Assembly (NCBI GenBank): GCA_025024175.1 | Contig: QCXZ01000041.1 | Coordinates: 48,975,786 to 49,039,785 of the forward strand | Reading direction: 5' to 3' | DNA: 64,000 nt | Source of the DNA: Rhyzopertha dominica | Taxonomy: Eukaryota; Arthropoda; Insecta; Coleoptera; Bostrichidae | Part shown: positions 1-10,254 of the stretch, piece by piece | Layout of the letters: every line of letters starts with the position of its first letter | How positions within the stretch are numbered: position 1 is the stretch's first letter | Position numbers and translations under genes: made by a program | The notes under the pieces: model-generated | The model's database searches: none | Told to the model about the DNA's origin: nothing | What the model saw: the letters and a program-made list of their open reading frames with translations, nothing else

Positions 1-182
1 CGTTTCAAACGACGATAATGCAACGTTGATCTTTTAGCAGACTGCTTAGCTTCTTTCACTTCTTCAATAAACTTATTATATTGTGCACTATTCATGTAAG
101 ACATATTCTTAGGGTCCTTAGCGGACAACATGTTTTCAAATTCTTCATAGAAACTTGATTTAAACACATTATTACCCTCCAT
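1..182 (-). CDS. 5' end of an integrase-associated (KRBA2-like) protein, partial
   Basis: Sixty codons read leftwards from an ATG at 182-180 and run off the window edge without a stop. The protein opens MEGNNVFKSSFYEEFENM, continues through an acidic/lysine-rich helix (IEEVKEAKQSAK) and ends YRRLKR at the edge. This pattern resembles the N-terminal segment of insect proteins annotated as KRAB-A domain-containing protein 2-like, which carry a DDE integrase derived from mobile elements; that match is from memory. The integrase core would lie outside the window. The upstream DNA (183-440) holds repeated TTTAGCCGG motifs that could be the end of the same element. It could also be a host gene. The open frame is certain, the family less so. 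Confidence 0.4.
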   Translation of the reverse strand, partial: MEGNNVFKSSFYEEFENMLSAKDPKNMSYMNSAQYNKFIEEVKEAKQSAKRSTLHYRRLK

Positions 183-320
183 TTTTGACGTTAATTCGTC
201 TAAACGCTGCGTCGTCACCAATAAGTAATACACGTGCACAGGGATGATGCAACACTAACCAAAATGCACAACGAACACGATCGATTTGCTCTTTAACCGA
301 CTACCATTGGTTAGACCCAG

Positions 321-440
321 TTTTAGCCGGTTAAAGTTAGAAGCGTTGAAAACTGTTCGGACTTTAGCCGCATGGCCCGGGTAATGTCCAACTTTAACCG
401 GTTAAACTTAGGTTTAGCCGGAATTCGGGCTTTAGCCGTA
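321..440. repeat. TTTAGCCGG / TTTAACCGG motif cluster
   Basis: The motif TTTAGCCG or its variant TTTAACCGG, sometimes followed by TTAAA, appears about five times in 120 bases, with a short AT run (443-457) just after it. It lies 5' of the leftward partial coding region at 1-182, so it may be subterminal repeats of an element carrying that protein. This is inferred from position only. Confidence 0.35.
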
Positions 441-479
441 ACATATATATATATATAATGTTATGTTGCTTTAAAGCTC

Positions 480-960
480 TTGTACTCTAATCATCTTAAT
501 TTCGACTTTAAACTTAGAAAAAAATTATGCGAATCTCTGGTAATCCCTCACTTACTTTATTGTTTTACGGTATATTTTCCTTGTCTTGATGCAGTTAATA
601 AATACAGGCTTCAGAAGGTGCAGAATAACTGCTGCAGATTCATATTTGGACTAAAAAAAGTATGCTCATATCAATAAGTACAGACAGCAACTTAAATGGT
701 TAAAAATTGATCAACTTTTTCACTACCACCTTGCAACTTTCTTGTTTCGTGTCTTTCGATCCTCTTCGCCAAAATACTTGCGTGATAAGTTTCATAGTCG
801 GGGCAGCTTGCATTACACTGATTTATCTCTTAGATACGTCCACCATTTATCAATGCCTAGCTTCTGAACCTCCTTTATACACGCGGTCTTTTACTTATAA
901 TGCTACTAAATGTTATAATGAACACTAATGAAATCATATTAAAATCTAATAAACTACTCA
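480..960 (+). pseudogene. Non-LTR retrotransposon, reverse-transcriptase C-terminal remnant
   Basis: A 65-codon open segment (480-677) reads with the typical end of Jockey/CR1-type reverse transcriptases: LRKKLCESLVIPHLLYC, then DAVNKYRLQKVQNNCCRFIF. After a stop and frame change, 700-930 continues the same protein (a YHLATFLF-like stretch, then RGSLHYTDLSL and TRSFTYNATKCYN), which is the usual tail after the RT domain. No 5' part is present, so this is a dead 5'-truncated copy. No poly(A) tail or target duplication was seen. Confidence 0.6.
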
Positions 961-3499
961 GATTGAGATTTTGCTCAGAATTTTAGGCTTTTCGTCCTTA
1001 GGTAGCGCTCACCCGTGTGCGTAATTTAGTATATTGCACATTTATCAATATAGTTTTTTTAAATAGTCATATTCATAGAATGAATGTTTTGTATTCTAAA
1101 GTTAATTGTACTCGGGTCACATTTAATTTATAAAATTTGTAAACAGACAATTATTTGGTTTAAAACTACGTATATTGCTACTAAGTAAAATTAAAAATTA
1201 AAAACAAATAAAGCAAGTTTTAAAATATTATTTACCTCCGAGTCCCTAAATTATTTCGGATTATATTATGATTGAATCTTATAAGAAAGTAATTTTGCTA
1301 AGAATAATTATTTGTAAAAAATGACCTTATAAAGAGGTGGCCACTATTGATAGGTGACAATTACGGTTATTAAAGCACCACAGAAACCTTTCAAAATTAT
1401 ACTGATTTTGCAAAACTTTGCTCTATTTTCTATAATATTTACGTTATCCTAAACATTTGAAAAATAAATGTCCCCACATATGACAAAGCCATATTATGTG
1501 CAAACACAATTTTTATGATCTTAAGATATGTATGTTTGTAAATATTGTGGCGCTTTGCAAATATTTAGCAAGACTATGGCATTTCTTCGTACATTACCAA
1601 TCTCAAAGAAGTAAACAACCGGTCAAATTCGAAAGTCGCGTGGGTAGGAATAAAGATGATCTTTGATACAGTTAATTTCACATAATACATTTCGCTCATA
1701 CCACAAAGCGACCGAGCACTTTCTAAATGGCTCTATCAGTATCACGTTCGGCGAGATTAAGATGCAAAAATTCGCCGTACGCTGCAAGGTGCGGCCCGTT
1801 TAGTATACGCAAACGAGGAACTCGGAATTTTCATTCGGTAGTTTATTTATGTTTATGTGTGTATAATTAATCGGGTGGCTCATTGTGGAGTCGGCGAATT
1901 AAAGTCGTAATGTGGGATGGGTAGGAGAAGTAAATGAATATTCAAGATGGGAATTGAGGACGATATTCAGGAATTGCCGTATAAACTGCAACCCACCACA
2001 TAACTGGACCTCCAGGTAACCAAGGTGCGAGCTAGCACTAGGAAAGCATTGCGCATTAGGTTGAAACAATAAGATACTTTTTGGGTGACCATGCGTTTTA
2101 CGATTGTTTACCTCACTCAGTTTTAGAATAGTTACTTACTATCACATTATGTAATTTTTCTTTCAGAAAATTTTTAATTTGTAAGCGAGCCGACTGACTG
2201 TAAACCAAACAGAAACGTACTGAATTAAAATCAATCAAACTATGACAGGACATTAAATTATTAGGATAAACAAGCAACTATTCGAGCTTATCACTCACCA
2301 GTTTCTATCTTCAGAATTACTCTTAAAAATCTGGCCTGGGCGTGCAACACCTGTCATAATTAAAAACATGGATAAGTGTCCAGTCCAACATGTCAACCTA
2401 AGTTAGCCTCCATTATTATATCTTAATAAAATCTACCTATCTAGTCCTTCTAAATAATCAAGTCATAACTTAGACTTCAAAAACTAAGAACTGGCTAATC
2501 TCTTATCTCCTTCATAGCAAATCATTTACTATACACATCATTCTGCAAATGTACTGCCTTGCCTCCGTCCACACCCCTGGTGGCACGGTCCAGAGGAATC
2601 AGCCGACCGGGCCAGCATCCAATCCAGGCATGCTCCCGCATACTGATAACCTGGAGGTCCAAACAAAACCGCCTTCAGACAAATCCATGTTCACATGTGC
2701 GAACGGACCAAGGACCTACCCGTCCTTGCCGCCCCCCGACCAAACAGTACCAACACTACTAAGACCAGAGATTCACCTGTCCACCTAATCAAAGTTTACT
2801 TGGCTGATAATTAATTATTACCTCTAACTTTATGTGTATTACCCTGTATTTTAGCTTCAATCTATCAGTTATCCACCATATCTATTAAAATATCATTCTG
2901 ATCATAAATATCCTGCCTACGACACTGACCTATGCGCATCATTAGCTACCTGCCTAAGCTTTTCCCCATAAAACAATTATGAACTAAGACACTTAGTGAG
3001 CGTACTCACCCTGATTTCTTGATTACGCCCTGTACACACAAAACACACCTCACTGCTTAAAATTCACAGCTAAACTGAATAACCTAATATTCTAAAACTT
3101 CGCTATTGGTTTTACTAGCTATGTGTTAGAAATACGTAAGAGCGCCCCTTTGTCCCTCTACGCATAAGTGGTCCAACACACCCCTCATGACCATAATCGT
3201 AAATCAGATACCAGAATTTAACCTCGAGAAGCGAAAACAAAGATTAACACGTGTGGTTTTAAACTCGCATCGTTTTGGATGCCTAATTTTTAAAGAACTA
3301 AAAGAAATTAAATTAAACTCACATTACAAATTCATTTTGAGTAAAATCATCGACGTAACTTGTAGCAACAGCTAAAAAATTCCAACCACCGTGTCCTTTT
3401 AACACTAAATTATCTACACCTTTATTGGCCGAAGTGCGGCGACACAATCTTACTATTTTAAATACTCTGCAATTTTCATTGGAAATTTTCCTATATATA
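961..3499. other. No gene recognised
   Basis: AT-rich sequence with only short chance reading frames. The frame at 2549-2788 is proline/threonine-rich with no recognisable domain. No RNA gene was seen. Confidence 0.5.
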
Positions 3500-4684
3500 C
3501 AGGATGTGTAACGAATGATAACGACCCTCACGAAATTAAAAATGCAACCCAAAATACATTTGCAGAGGTAACATTGATAATTGTTCATAGTCTTAAAAAA
3601 ATATAAAACGTAGAGAGCTGTATAAATTCGTAAATTTTGGCATAAATATCAATCATTTGCTTTAAGTAAATTCGGTATTGTAAAACAAATTTTATTTTTG
3701 AAAAATGTTTATTCAATAACATTCATGTAATAAATGCTCAAAATGTCGCTCTCCGCTGTTTTCACAAGCTTGAATTCGTGCCCATAAACGATCTTTTAAC
3801 ATGCATTAACATTTCTGGAGTGATGGATCTACATGCATCATGTATTTTATTTTGTTAATGTTCTTCACTCTCAATTGGTGTTTGGTATACTTGCCCTTTT
3901 ACCATTCCTCACAGAAAAAAATCCAAAGGAGTAAGGTTCGAGCTTTTCGGTGGCCAATGATTAATTGAACCTCTTCCTGTCCATCGGTTAGGCATAACCA
4001 AATCAAAATGATTTCGCACTATTCTATGATAATGCGCAGGTGCCCCATCTTGTTGGAACCACAGATCTTGTCTTACTTGTAAATTTACATTTTGGAGGAG
4101 TACCACTAAAATGTTTCTTAAAAAATATAGATAAGTATTTCCGTTTAAACTATCCCGAAAAAATAAAGCCCAACAATTTGATTCCCCAATATTCAGCACC
4201 AGACATTCGTCAAGTAGATAGTTTGAAAATATCCTTCTCGAATACGATACGGATGAAATTGATTGCCTTTAAATATTCGGTGTACTGAAGACGGACTAAT
4301 ACCGGTTGCTCTTGAGACTACCCTTTGACTAATATAAGAATTTTCGTCAGTCATTTCCAATACTCTAATTTCATTGTCAGGGCTTGTTGCTGTTCTTTCT
4401 CTTGGCTTTTTCCGTGATGGCAAGTTTGTCCTTAAAGTTAATTCAATTCTCTTGAAAAATGTATCGGCAGGAGCTCTTCTATTTGGAAAACGTCTGTGTA
4501 TAAACGGGCAGCAGCGGAAGCATTTTTCTTGCATTCAACATAAATCAAAATCATATCTGTTTCTTTAGCATATGAATACATTTTGACTTTTAATAAATAC
4601 AGTGACAGAAATCATTGCGCATAGCCGTCATGGATTCCAAATTTATTTTTAAAATAATACCATTATGTAAAATAATCACATGAA
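3500..4684 (-). mobile_element. Decayed DD41D Tc1/mariner-type element, copy A
   Basis: A leftward-reading, internally deleted transposon. The end at 3500 starts CAGGATG beside a TA and matches, over about 65 bases, the opposite end of copy B at 20895, as expected for terminal inverted repeats. The other end stops at 4684 without a terminal repeat, so it is truncated. The two transposase pieces match copy B closely. Confidence 0.7.
3909..4534 (-). pseudogene. DD41D Tc1/mariner-type transposase, broken
   Basis: The upstream piece (4534-4193) is the helix-turn-helix half: a FPNRRAPADTFFKRI start and an IRVLEMTDEN...SRATGISPSSVHRI DNA-binding region. The downstream piece (4199-3909) carries the second catalytic Asp in WFQQDGAPAHY and ends in LTPLDFFL. 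Forty-one residues separate the two aspartates, the spacing of DD41D transposases. The segment with the first catalytic Asp is missing, and the C-terminal SPDL is changed to SSNL. It cannot encode a working enzyme. Confidence 0.7.
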
Positions 4685-4839
4685 GTCTAAATTTGATAAA
4701 AAAAATATTGTATATTTTCTCAATCAGACAAGTAGGAAAGTTATTGTTTGCTTTTCTTTTTCAAAAGCGTTAAAAGAAAGAGATAAAGAATTAAGTCTGC
4801 AGATGAAAGAATTAAAAGCAGCTAATCTTTGGTACACTG

Positions 4840-5560
4840 TGTTAGTAAAGACATAATCTAATAATAAGGAGATCTAAAAAGCAATCTTCCTATCTGCTTC
4901 TATTTTACAAGTGAAATTAATCGAAGAATGTAATGAATTAATGTATGTAAGAAAATCGTCAATGTCACTCTTAGAACCGTTAAAGAAGCAAATAATGTCA
5001 CCTACATATCTGTACTGAAAAAGTATATAATTTTGTTGGGCATAGTTTTGTTTTTTATATTGCTCATGAAATTTTCGGCTAAAATAGGAGCCACACTAGA
5101 TCCCACGGCCAAATCTGAAAGAGAGATTTTGTTGTTAGAGAAAAAAGGTTTAATATTTGGTCTTAGGGGATAGAAGAATCAAATAAGAGATTTTTAAGCA
5201 AAGTCAGAGTTTCTTCTGTGGGAATACTGGAAATAAGTTTACTACATCAAAACTAACCAAGAAATAATTAGGTGTGGGAGTAATGTTTTTATTTTATTAC
5301 GTAAATCTATTGAATTTTTTAATAGCATAAATGTTGTTAAAAGGAAGGATATTTCTGAGAGTTTTATTGAGCCAACTAACTAGAAGGGATACCGAGGAGT
5401 TGATAAAAGAAACTACTGGTAGTATCACAATTACCTTTGTCAGATTTCGCGACTACGAGATCATAAGGTTGAATTTTCTTTTTAATTAGATGAAGTGTTT
5501 TCCAAATACTTTTGTGGTTGAAGCATCATCGTCTTTATGTAAATTGAGCAGAATTTAAAG
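4840..5560 (-). pseudogene. Penelope-like element reverse transcriptase remnant
   Basis: On the minus strand several frames together read as reverse transcriptase. VSFDVVNLFPVFP lies near 5250-5210, a SVAPILAENFM-like segment near 5100, and FQYRYVGDIICFFNG near 5020-4970, followed by SDIDDFLTYINSLH. These are the motif A region, the G-S-P-x-x-P/A motif and the catalytic Y-V-D-D box (here YVGD, so one catalytic Asp is lost) in the style of Penelope-like elements. Frameshifts and stops are frequent. No endonuclease domain was seen beside it. Confidence 0.5.
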
Positions 5561-5955
5561 TTTTCTAACCGTGGAAGATACTTGGGTTAAGCTTAAGAGC
5601 TTAAGTCAAATTTCGAACGAACATGAAATTTAAGATCTTTAAAGAATAAGTTTCATTCATCTTCCAAAAAAAAGTGGAAGATAAATTTTGAACTTTGGAA
5701 TTAAAATTATGTTCGACAACTGAGGGCGTTAAAGGGGTAGTTGGGGAATGACCGAAATTATTTTTTGTAGTGAAGCCAATTTGGATTTTTAATTTTGATT
5801 GATTTTGATTCCATTTTGTGTACAAGGTCTCTAAACTACACATTTACCATTGTTACAACCCAACAAAACGTTATTTGCTCAACCTTGAGGCTAATGATAC
5901 ACATTTCTCGCTAAACCCGACCGGACTTTTTGCAATACTTTCTGCATTTTTCCAG

Positions 5956-6084
5956 GATGACGAACCACCTGAAATCACCTACTGCGTCGTGGAGAACACG
6001 GGCACTTTATCCCTGCAGGCGCTCACCCCCACCCAGCCCATGCCGCCCCAGGACGAGCTCGATGCCAAGTTTGCAGAACTGGTG
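5956..6084 (+). CDS. DAAM: DAAM coding exon 1 of those visible (N-terminal)
   Basis: Forty-three codons between an AG acceptor (tttttccag, 5947-5955) and a gtaagc donor at 6085, both in phase 0. The protein begins DDEPPEITYCVVENTGTLSL and continues with PMPPQDELDAKFAELV. This matches the start of DAAM proteins just after their short basic leader, so an upstream exon supplying the initiator Met and about 15-20 residues must exist. I could not identify it in the preceding 5.9 kb, and it may lie outside the window. It contributes the start of the GTPase-binding region. Confidence 0.92.
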
Positions 6085-8076
6085 GTAAGCGAAACAAATG
6101 AGCCTCGTTAACAGTACCGATACCTTCCCATTAAGATGAATGTACGTGCCGCAGTTTTACAACAATAATAATCAAATCAATCAACTCGGGGAGTAATTCA
6201 GCTCACGAGCTCCTCATGGTCGGCGGAGAGACAGTGGCGTGTCGAGGAGGAGTATAACAGTAGAAGNGTTGAAATTATTGCCCGGGTGAAATACTGCCGA
6301 CGCAAGAGGTGATGCGTAAATAATGCATGAATTTAAAGNAACNGTTGTTGGTGATGAANTTTCGGATCACGTAAGGTTTATTTGAATAGATTTGCCATTA
6401 TAATTTTGCGCCAAAGATTGCGACGAATTAGTATTTTGGTGATGCTATGGGCTTTTCCGAATTTTAATGGTTGATAATATAACGGTACAGTTTGATACAA
6501 ATGCACGATGAGTAGTATTAACGTTTAAAAGAAGGGACACTATTTTGTATTATGTTGATTTAGTTTTTCATTGATTATGAGTTTTGAACCAGCTAGGGAA
6601 AGGCAAATTACCTTACATTCATTACGCCCTTTTAAGAGTGAGGACCCAGTGGTCATATATTGCCTTCTTTGACGATGAGTGGGACTGGCCCTCATCAAGT
6701 ATCTAACCATCGTATATTTTTTTAAATGCTTTAGATAAATAATAAAAGAGTTACTGTTCAAACTATAGAGGGTGCTAATTTCAAATAAATAACAAACAAA
6801 ATTTTCAGGAAGATCGTAAGAAACAAACAAACCAGCATATTATTTTCACAAAATGAATTTTCCGGCTTCTAATTCAGCAACACTTTTATAATGCTGTGAA
6901 TATCTCTTTCTTCCAGTATAGAAGGTTCTAAAGACATAAGATAAAAGTGACCTATGGTTGATCTTAAATAATTTTTTATTAGTTTTGATTTTGAAAAAGA
7001 TAGTACTGCAGTTGAAACAGATACATGCAAACTAAGCAGAATGAAAATGGCACTTGATAAAATTAAAAGAAAAACTGCAGTTAAATCATTTAAAAATATG
7101 AATTCACATTATTTTAGATGTGTCATTTTATAAATACTTTGCCTACTAAATTACCGTTAAAACTCAGTTCGTCTTACAAATTTTTGCATGCAATCGTTAA
7201 GAATTTTTTTTCAGTAGCTTTGCTGAAATGAAATAAAAATTCAATAGAGCTGATATGATATATATTCACTGTTACAGTGAATATTTCCTCTACCGAATTC
7301 AACGCTTGATTAAGAACGATACAATTAAAGTTAATAATTTATGACATTTGGTTCATCTCTATCTTTGTAATCAAACTGTGTAGCTGTTCTCGAAGTTTTA
7401 AAGGTGTTACTGTTTAAAAACTGGTTTCTACGGTTTTTTTGCCATACTTGACAACATTACTTAACTGCAGGAAATCTAGTTAGAATTCTTACAATTTTCG
7501 TAAACCCTTTAAAGACGAGTGTACATTCATTGTTAGTGATTACAAAAGATTTTTTGCTAATGCTTCGTACCAGGTGTAACTTATACATTTAGCTTGAGAT
7601 TTTGATGGATTAGAGAGATAGATTTATTTGAATATAGTATAGCTTCAGGTAAACTTTTGTACAGTAGCTTTATAATCTTCTGCTAGATTATCGCCTACCA
7701 CATAAAGGTTTTAAAGTTAGGTTAAGAAAATGTAGTTTAGAAAACCGACTGTTACGGTACGGAGAAAACAAGTTTTACTGAATAAATAAGCATTTTTGAG
7801 CATATGAACTAGCCATGCATGTTGACTCTGATCAACCATTACAGGTTCAAATTTACTTATATCATCTCAATGCACTATTGGTTTTATTGTCTTAGCCAGG
7901 AAAAGCTAAATTTTGTCGAGACAAAAATTGAACATTTATTATTATTTTAATTGCATTTTACTATTGCTGTTTTTCAATTAAAAAAGCTGACTAACATGTA
8001 GCTTTTTTAACCTTGACACAGTTCTGTCCATTTCTATTAAAGTGAAAAGAACTTTTTTCGTATTTACCCCAATATA
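6085..8076. other. DAAM intron, no feature recognised
   Basis: First part of the 16.9 kb intron. It contains several N calls (6267-6359) and only short chance reading frames. Confidence 0.5.
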
Positions 8077-8501
8077 CAGGGTGTCAGTTAAATGATGTCA
8101 TTAATTTTAGGTGGCCATTCCTGAGCGAATTTTATGAAGAAAACCTTTAATAAACGTATGTCCTAACTTGTTTCGTTTTCGACTTACAGGGTGTCAAAGT
8201 TTTGCTTTTTTTGGTTTTTTGTAAATACTTTCCGATCTAATAACCATATCTCGATGAAATTCGGTATATGGAGATTTTTTGGGGCGAGCTATTCAAAAAT
8301 GTTATCGAATTTGTGAAAACTCGTAGAGGGCGCCAGCTGCACTAATATCATGGTGTCAAATCGGTCATAACTTTTTAGCGCGCTATGTTTCGACAAGCAG
8401 CACTCTTGCAACTTATTCCCCTGGCAATTTTAAGCAAAAAAGGTACTCTTGGTCGAAAGCTCTCGGAGCAACCGTTTTTAAAATAATGGCGATTAAAAGT
8501 T
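8077..8501. repeat. Left terminal inverted repeat of the DD41D element
   Basis: Starts CAGGGTGTCAG and ends near gcgattaaaagtt. It pairs with 9827-10252 in inverse orientation over the full length. A second internal gtgtcaaag box follows at about 8192. Confidence 0.88.
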
Positions 8502-8606
8502 TCAATAAATATCATCAAAAAGATTATCGATAATTCAATAACGTAATTTAATTAACAATTATTTAAGAGAATCACAAAAAAAATTAAAAACGAAACAAAA
8601 AATTTC

Positions 8607-9746
8607 TTAAATTAAATGTTCAAAGTGGGAACCCGCACTTGCTATGCAAGCATGAAGTCTTCTCCTCATCGATTGCCGCACACGTTCCAAAATTCCTGGA
8701 GTGTTTCGTATAAAATTAACGTTAATTAAAATTCTATTTCGCAAGTCCTCCTCATCCACCACTGGCGTTGCATAAACAAGGGATTTGAGATGACCCCAAA
8801 AGAAATAATCCAGTGGATTAAGATCGGGCGATCTTGGTGGCCAAAGTTGAGGTCCTCCACGGCCAATCCACTGTTGACCAAAAGTTGCATTAAGGTGTTC
8901 ACGGACCGTAAGACTAAAGTGAGCAGGTGCCCCATCGTGCATAAACCACATATTTTGCCTCGTTTGCAGTGGGATATTTTCTAGCAATTGAGGCAATGTT
9001 TCTTCTAGGAACTGTCTGTATGTCTCACCGTTTAGTCGCAGAGGGAGAAAATGTGGCCCTATGATATAATCACCAATAATTCCCGCCCAAACGTTCACTG
9101 AAAATTGTTGTTGAAATCCTCGTTCTACAACAGCATGGGGATTCTCATGACTCCAAAAACGATTCTTGTGGAAGTTAATAATAGCTTCCCGTGAAAAATT
9201 TGCTTCATCAGTAAATAAAACTAATGACGTGAAGTTGGGATTGTTTCCAAGGTGTTGGAGATACCACTGACAAAAGCCCAGTCGTATAGGAAAATCTCTT
9301 GGCAGCAATGCCTGTACTCTTTGCACATGGTAGGGATACAATAAATCTGCATGCAACACCGATTGAACACTGTGGCGACAGACATTAAACTGTAACGCTA
9401 ATTTTCGAGTACTTGTTGAAGGATTATTTTCAACTTCTCGAAGAATTGCTTCCTCCAACTCTGGCGTCATTAGGACTCTAGGTCTCCCAGGACGTTCATC
9501 GTGTTTATTTAGTGATCCAGTATTACACAATCTAGCATGCAATCTTACAAAAGTTTTTTCTGATGGAACGGCTCTGTTAGGATAACGTGCTTGATAAATT
9601 CTTCTGGCTTCTGCAGCGTTTCCATCCGCAAGTCCATAAACAAAATGCATTTCAGCTTGTTCAACAAAATTCATTTTACTAAATTTGCTAAGATAAACTA
9701 CTTCAAACAAAATTGAAAGCGTCAAACTGGCGTCTGAAAACGTCAA
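8607..9746 (-). CDS. DD41D IS630-Tc1-mariner transposase, apparently intact
   Basis: A 379-codon open frame encoding a cut-and-paste transposase. An N-terminal helix-turn-helix region (about residues 30-145) includes NKHDERPGRPRVL, the GRP linker, and a second HTH (STRKLALQFNVCRHSVQSVL). The catalytic DDE/D domain carries D180 in VLFTDEANFS, D271 in WFMHDGAPAHFS and D313 in SPDLNPLDYFFWGHLKSLVY. D271 and D313 are separated by 41 residues, which defines the DD41D (rosa-like) group rather than DD34D mariners or DD34E Tc1. Relatives usually begin near the second Met (MNFVEQAEMHFVYG, base 9674), so the first 24 residues may be untranslated. All three catalytic Asp are present. Confidence 0.9.
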   Translation of the reverse strand: MTFSDASLTLSILFEVVYLSKFSKMNFVEQAEMHFVYGLADGNAAEARRIYQARYPNRAVPSEKTFVRLHARLCNTGSLNKHDERPGRPRVLMTPELEEAILREVENNPSTSTRKLALQFNVCRHSVQSVLHADLLYPYHVQRVQALLPRDFPIRLGFCQWYLQHLGNNPNFTSLVLFTDEANFSREAIINFHKNRFWSHENPHAVVERGFQQQFSVNVWAGIIGDYIIGPHFLPLRLNGETYRQFLEETLPQLLENIPLQTRQNMWFMHDGAPAHFSLTVREHLNATFGQQWIGRGGPQLWPPRSPDLNPLDYFFWGHLKSLVYATPVVDEEDLRNRILINVNFIRNTPGILERVRQSMRRRLHACIASAGSHFEHLI

Positions 9747-9826
9747 TCTGACCCATCAGGTTAGTCATTGCCAGCCATGATTCTGTTGATTAGTAAAATG
9801 AATAGGTCTTCTCATGAGTTCATAAC

Positions 9827-10252
9827 AACTTTTAATCGCCATTATTTTAAAAACTGTTACTCCGAGAGCTTTCGACAAAGAGTATCTTTTTTGCTTAGAA
9901 TTGCCAGGGGAATAAGTTGCAAGAGTGCTGCTTGTCGAAACATAGCGCGCTAAAAAGTTATGACCGATTTGACGCCATGATATTAGTGCAGCTGGCGCCC
10001 TCTACGAGTTTTCACAAATTCGATAACATTTTTGAATAGCTCGCCCCGAAAAACCTCCATATACCGAATTTCATGGAGATATGGTTATTAGATCGGAAAG
10101 TATTTACAAAAAACAAAAAAAAAGCAAAACTTTGACACCCTGTAAGTCGAAAACGAAACAAGTTAGGACATACGTTTATTAAAGGTTTTCTTCATAAAAT
10201 TCGCTCAGGAATGGCCATCTAAAATTAATGACATCATTTAACTGACACCCTG
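9827..10252. repeat. Right terminal inverted repeat of the DD41D element
   Basis: The inverse of 8077-8501. It ends CTGACACCCTG at 10252 followed by TA. The few mismatches (for example gacgcc against the left arm's gacacc) are single-base. Confidence 0.88.
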
Positions 10253-10254
10253 TA

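Larger units (their letters stand above)
8077..10252 (-). mobile_element. Complete DD41D Tc1/mariner-type transposon with long TIRs
   Basis: A 2176-bp element flanked by TA on both sides (8075-8076 and 10253-10254), the target duplication of this superfamily. Both ends read CAGGGTGTCAGTTAAATGA inwards. The inverted repeats run 8077-8501 and 9827-10252, about 425 bp each with only scattered differences and almost no indels. Between them is one uninterrupted transposase gene reading leftwards. Intact ends, an open gene and low TIR divergence suggest a recent insertion. It lies in the first DAAM intron, antisense to the gene. Confidence 0.9.

Noticed and set aside
2549..2788. 79-codon proline/threonine-rich frame
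   Set aside because: Overlaps a second frame, no known domain, no splice or start context that supports a gene.
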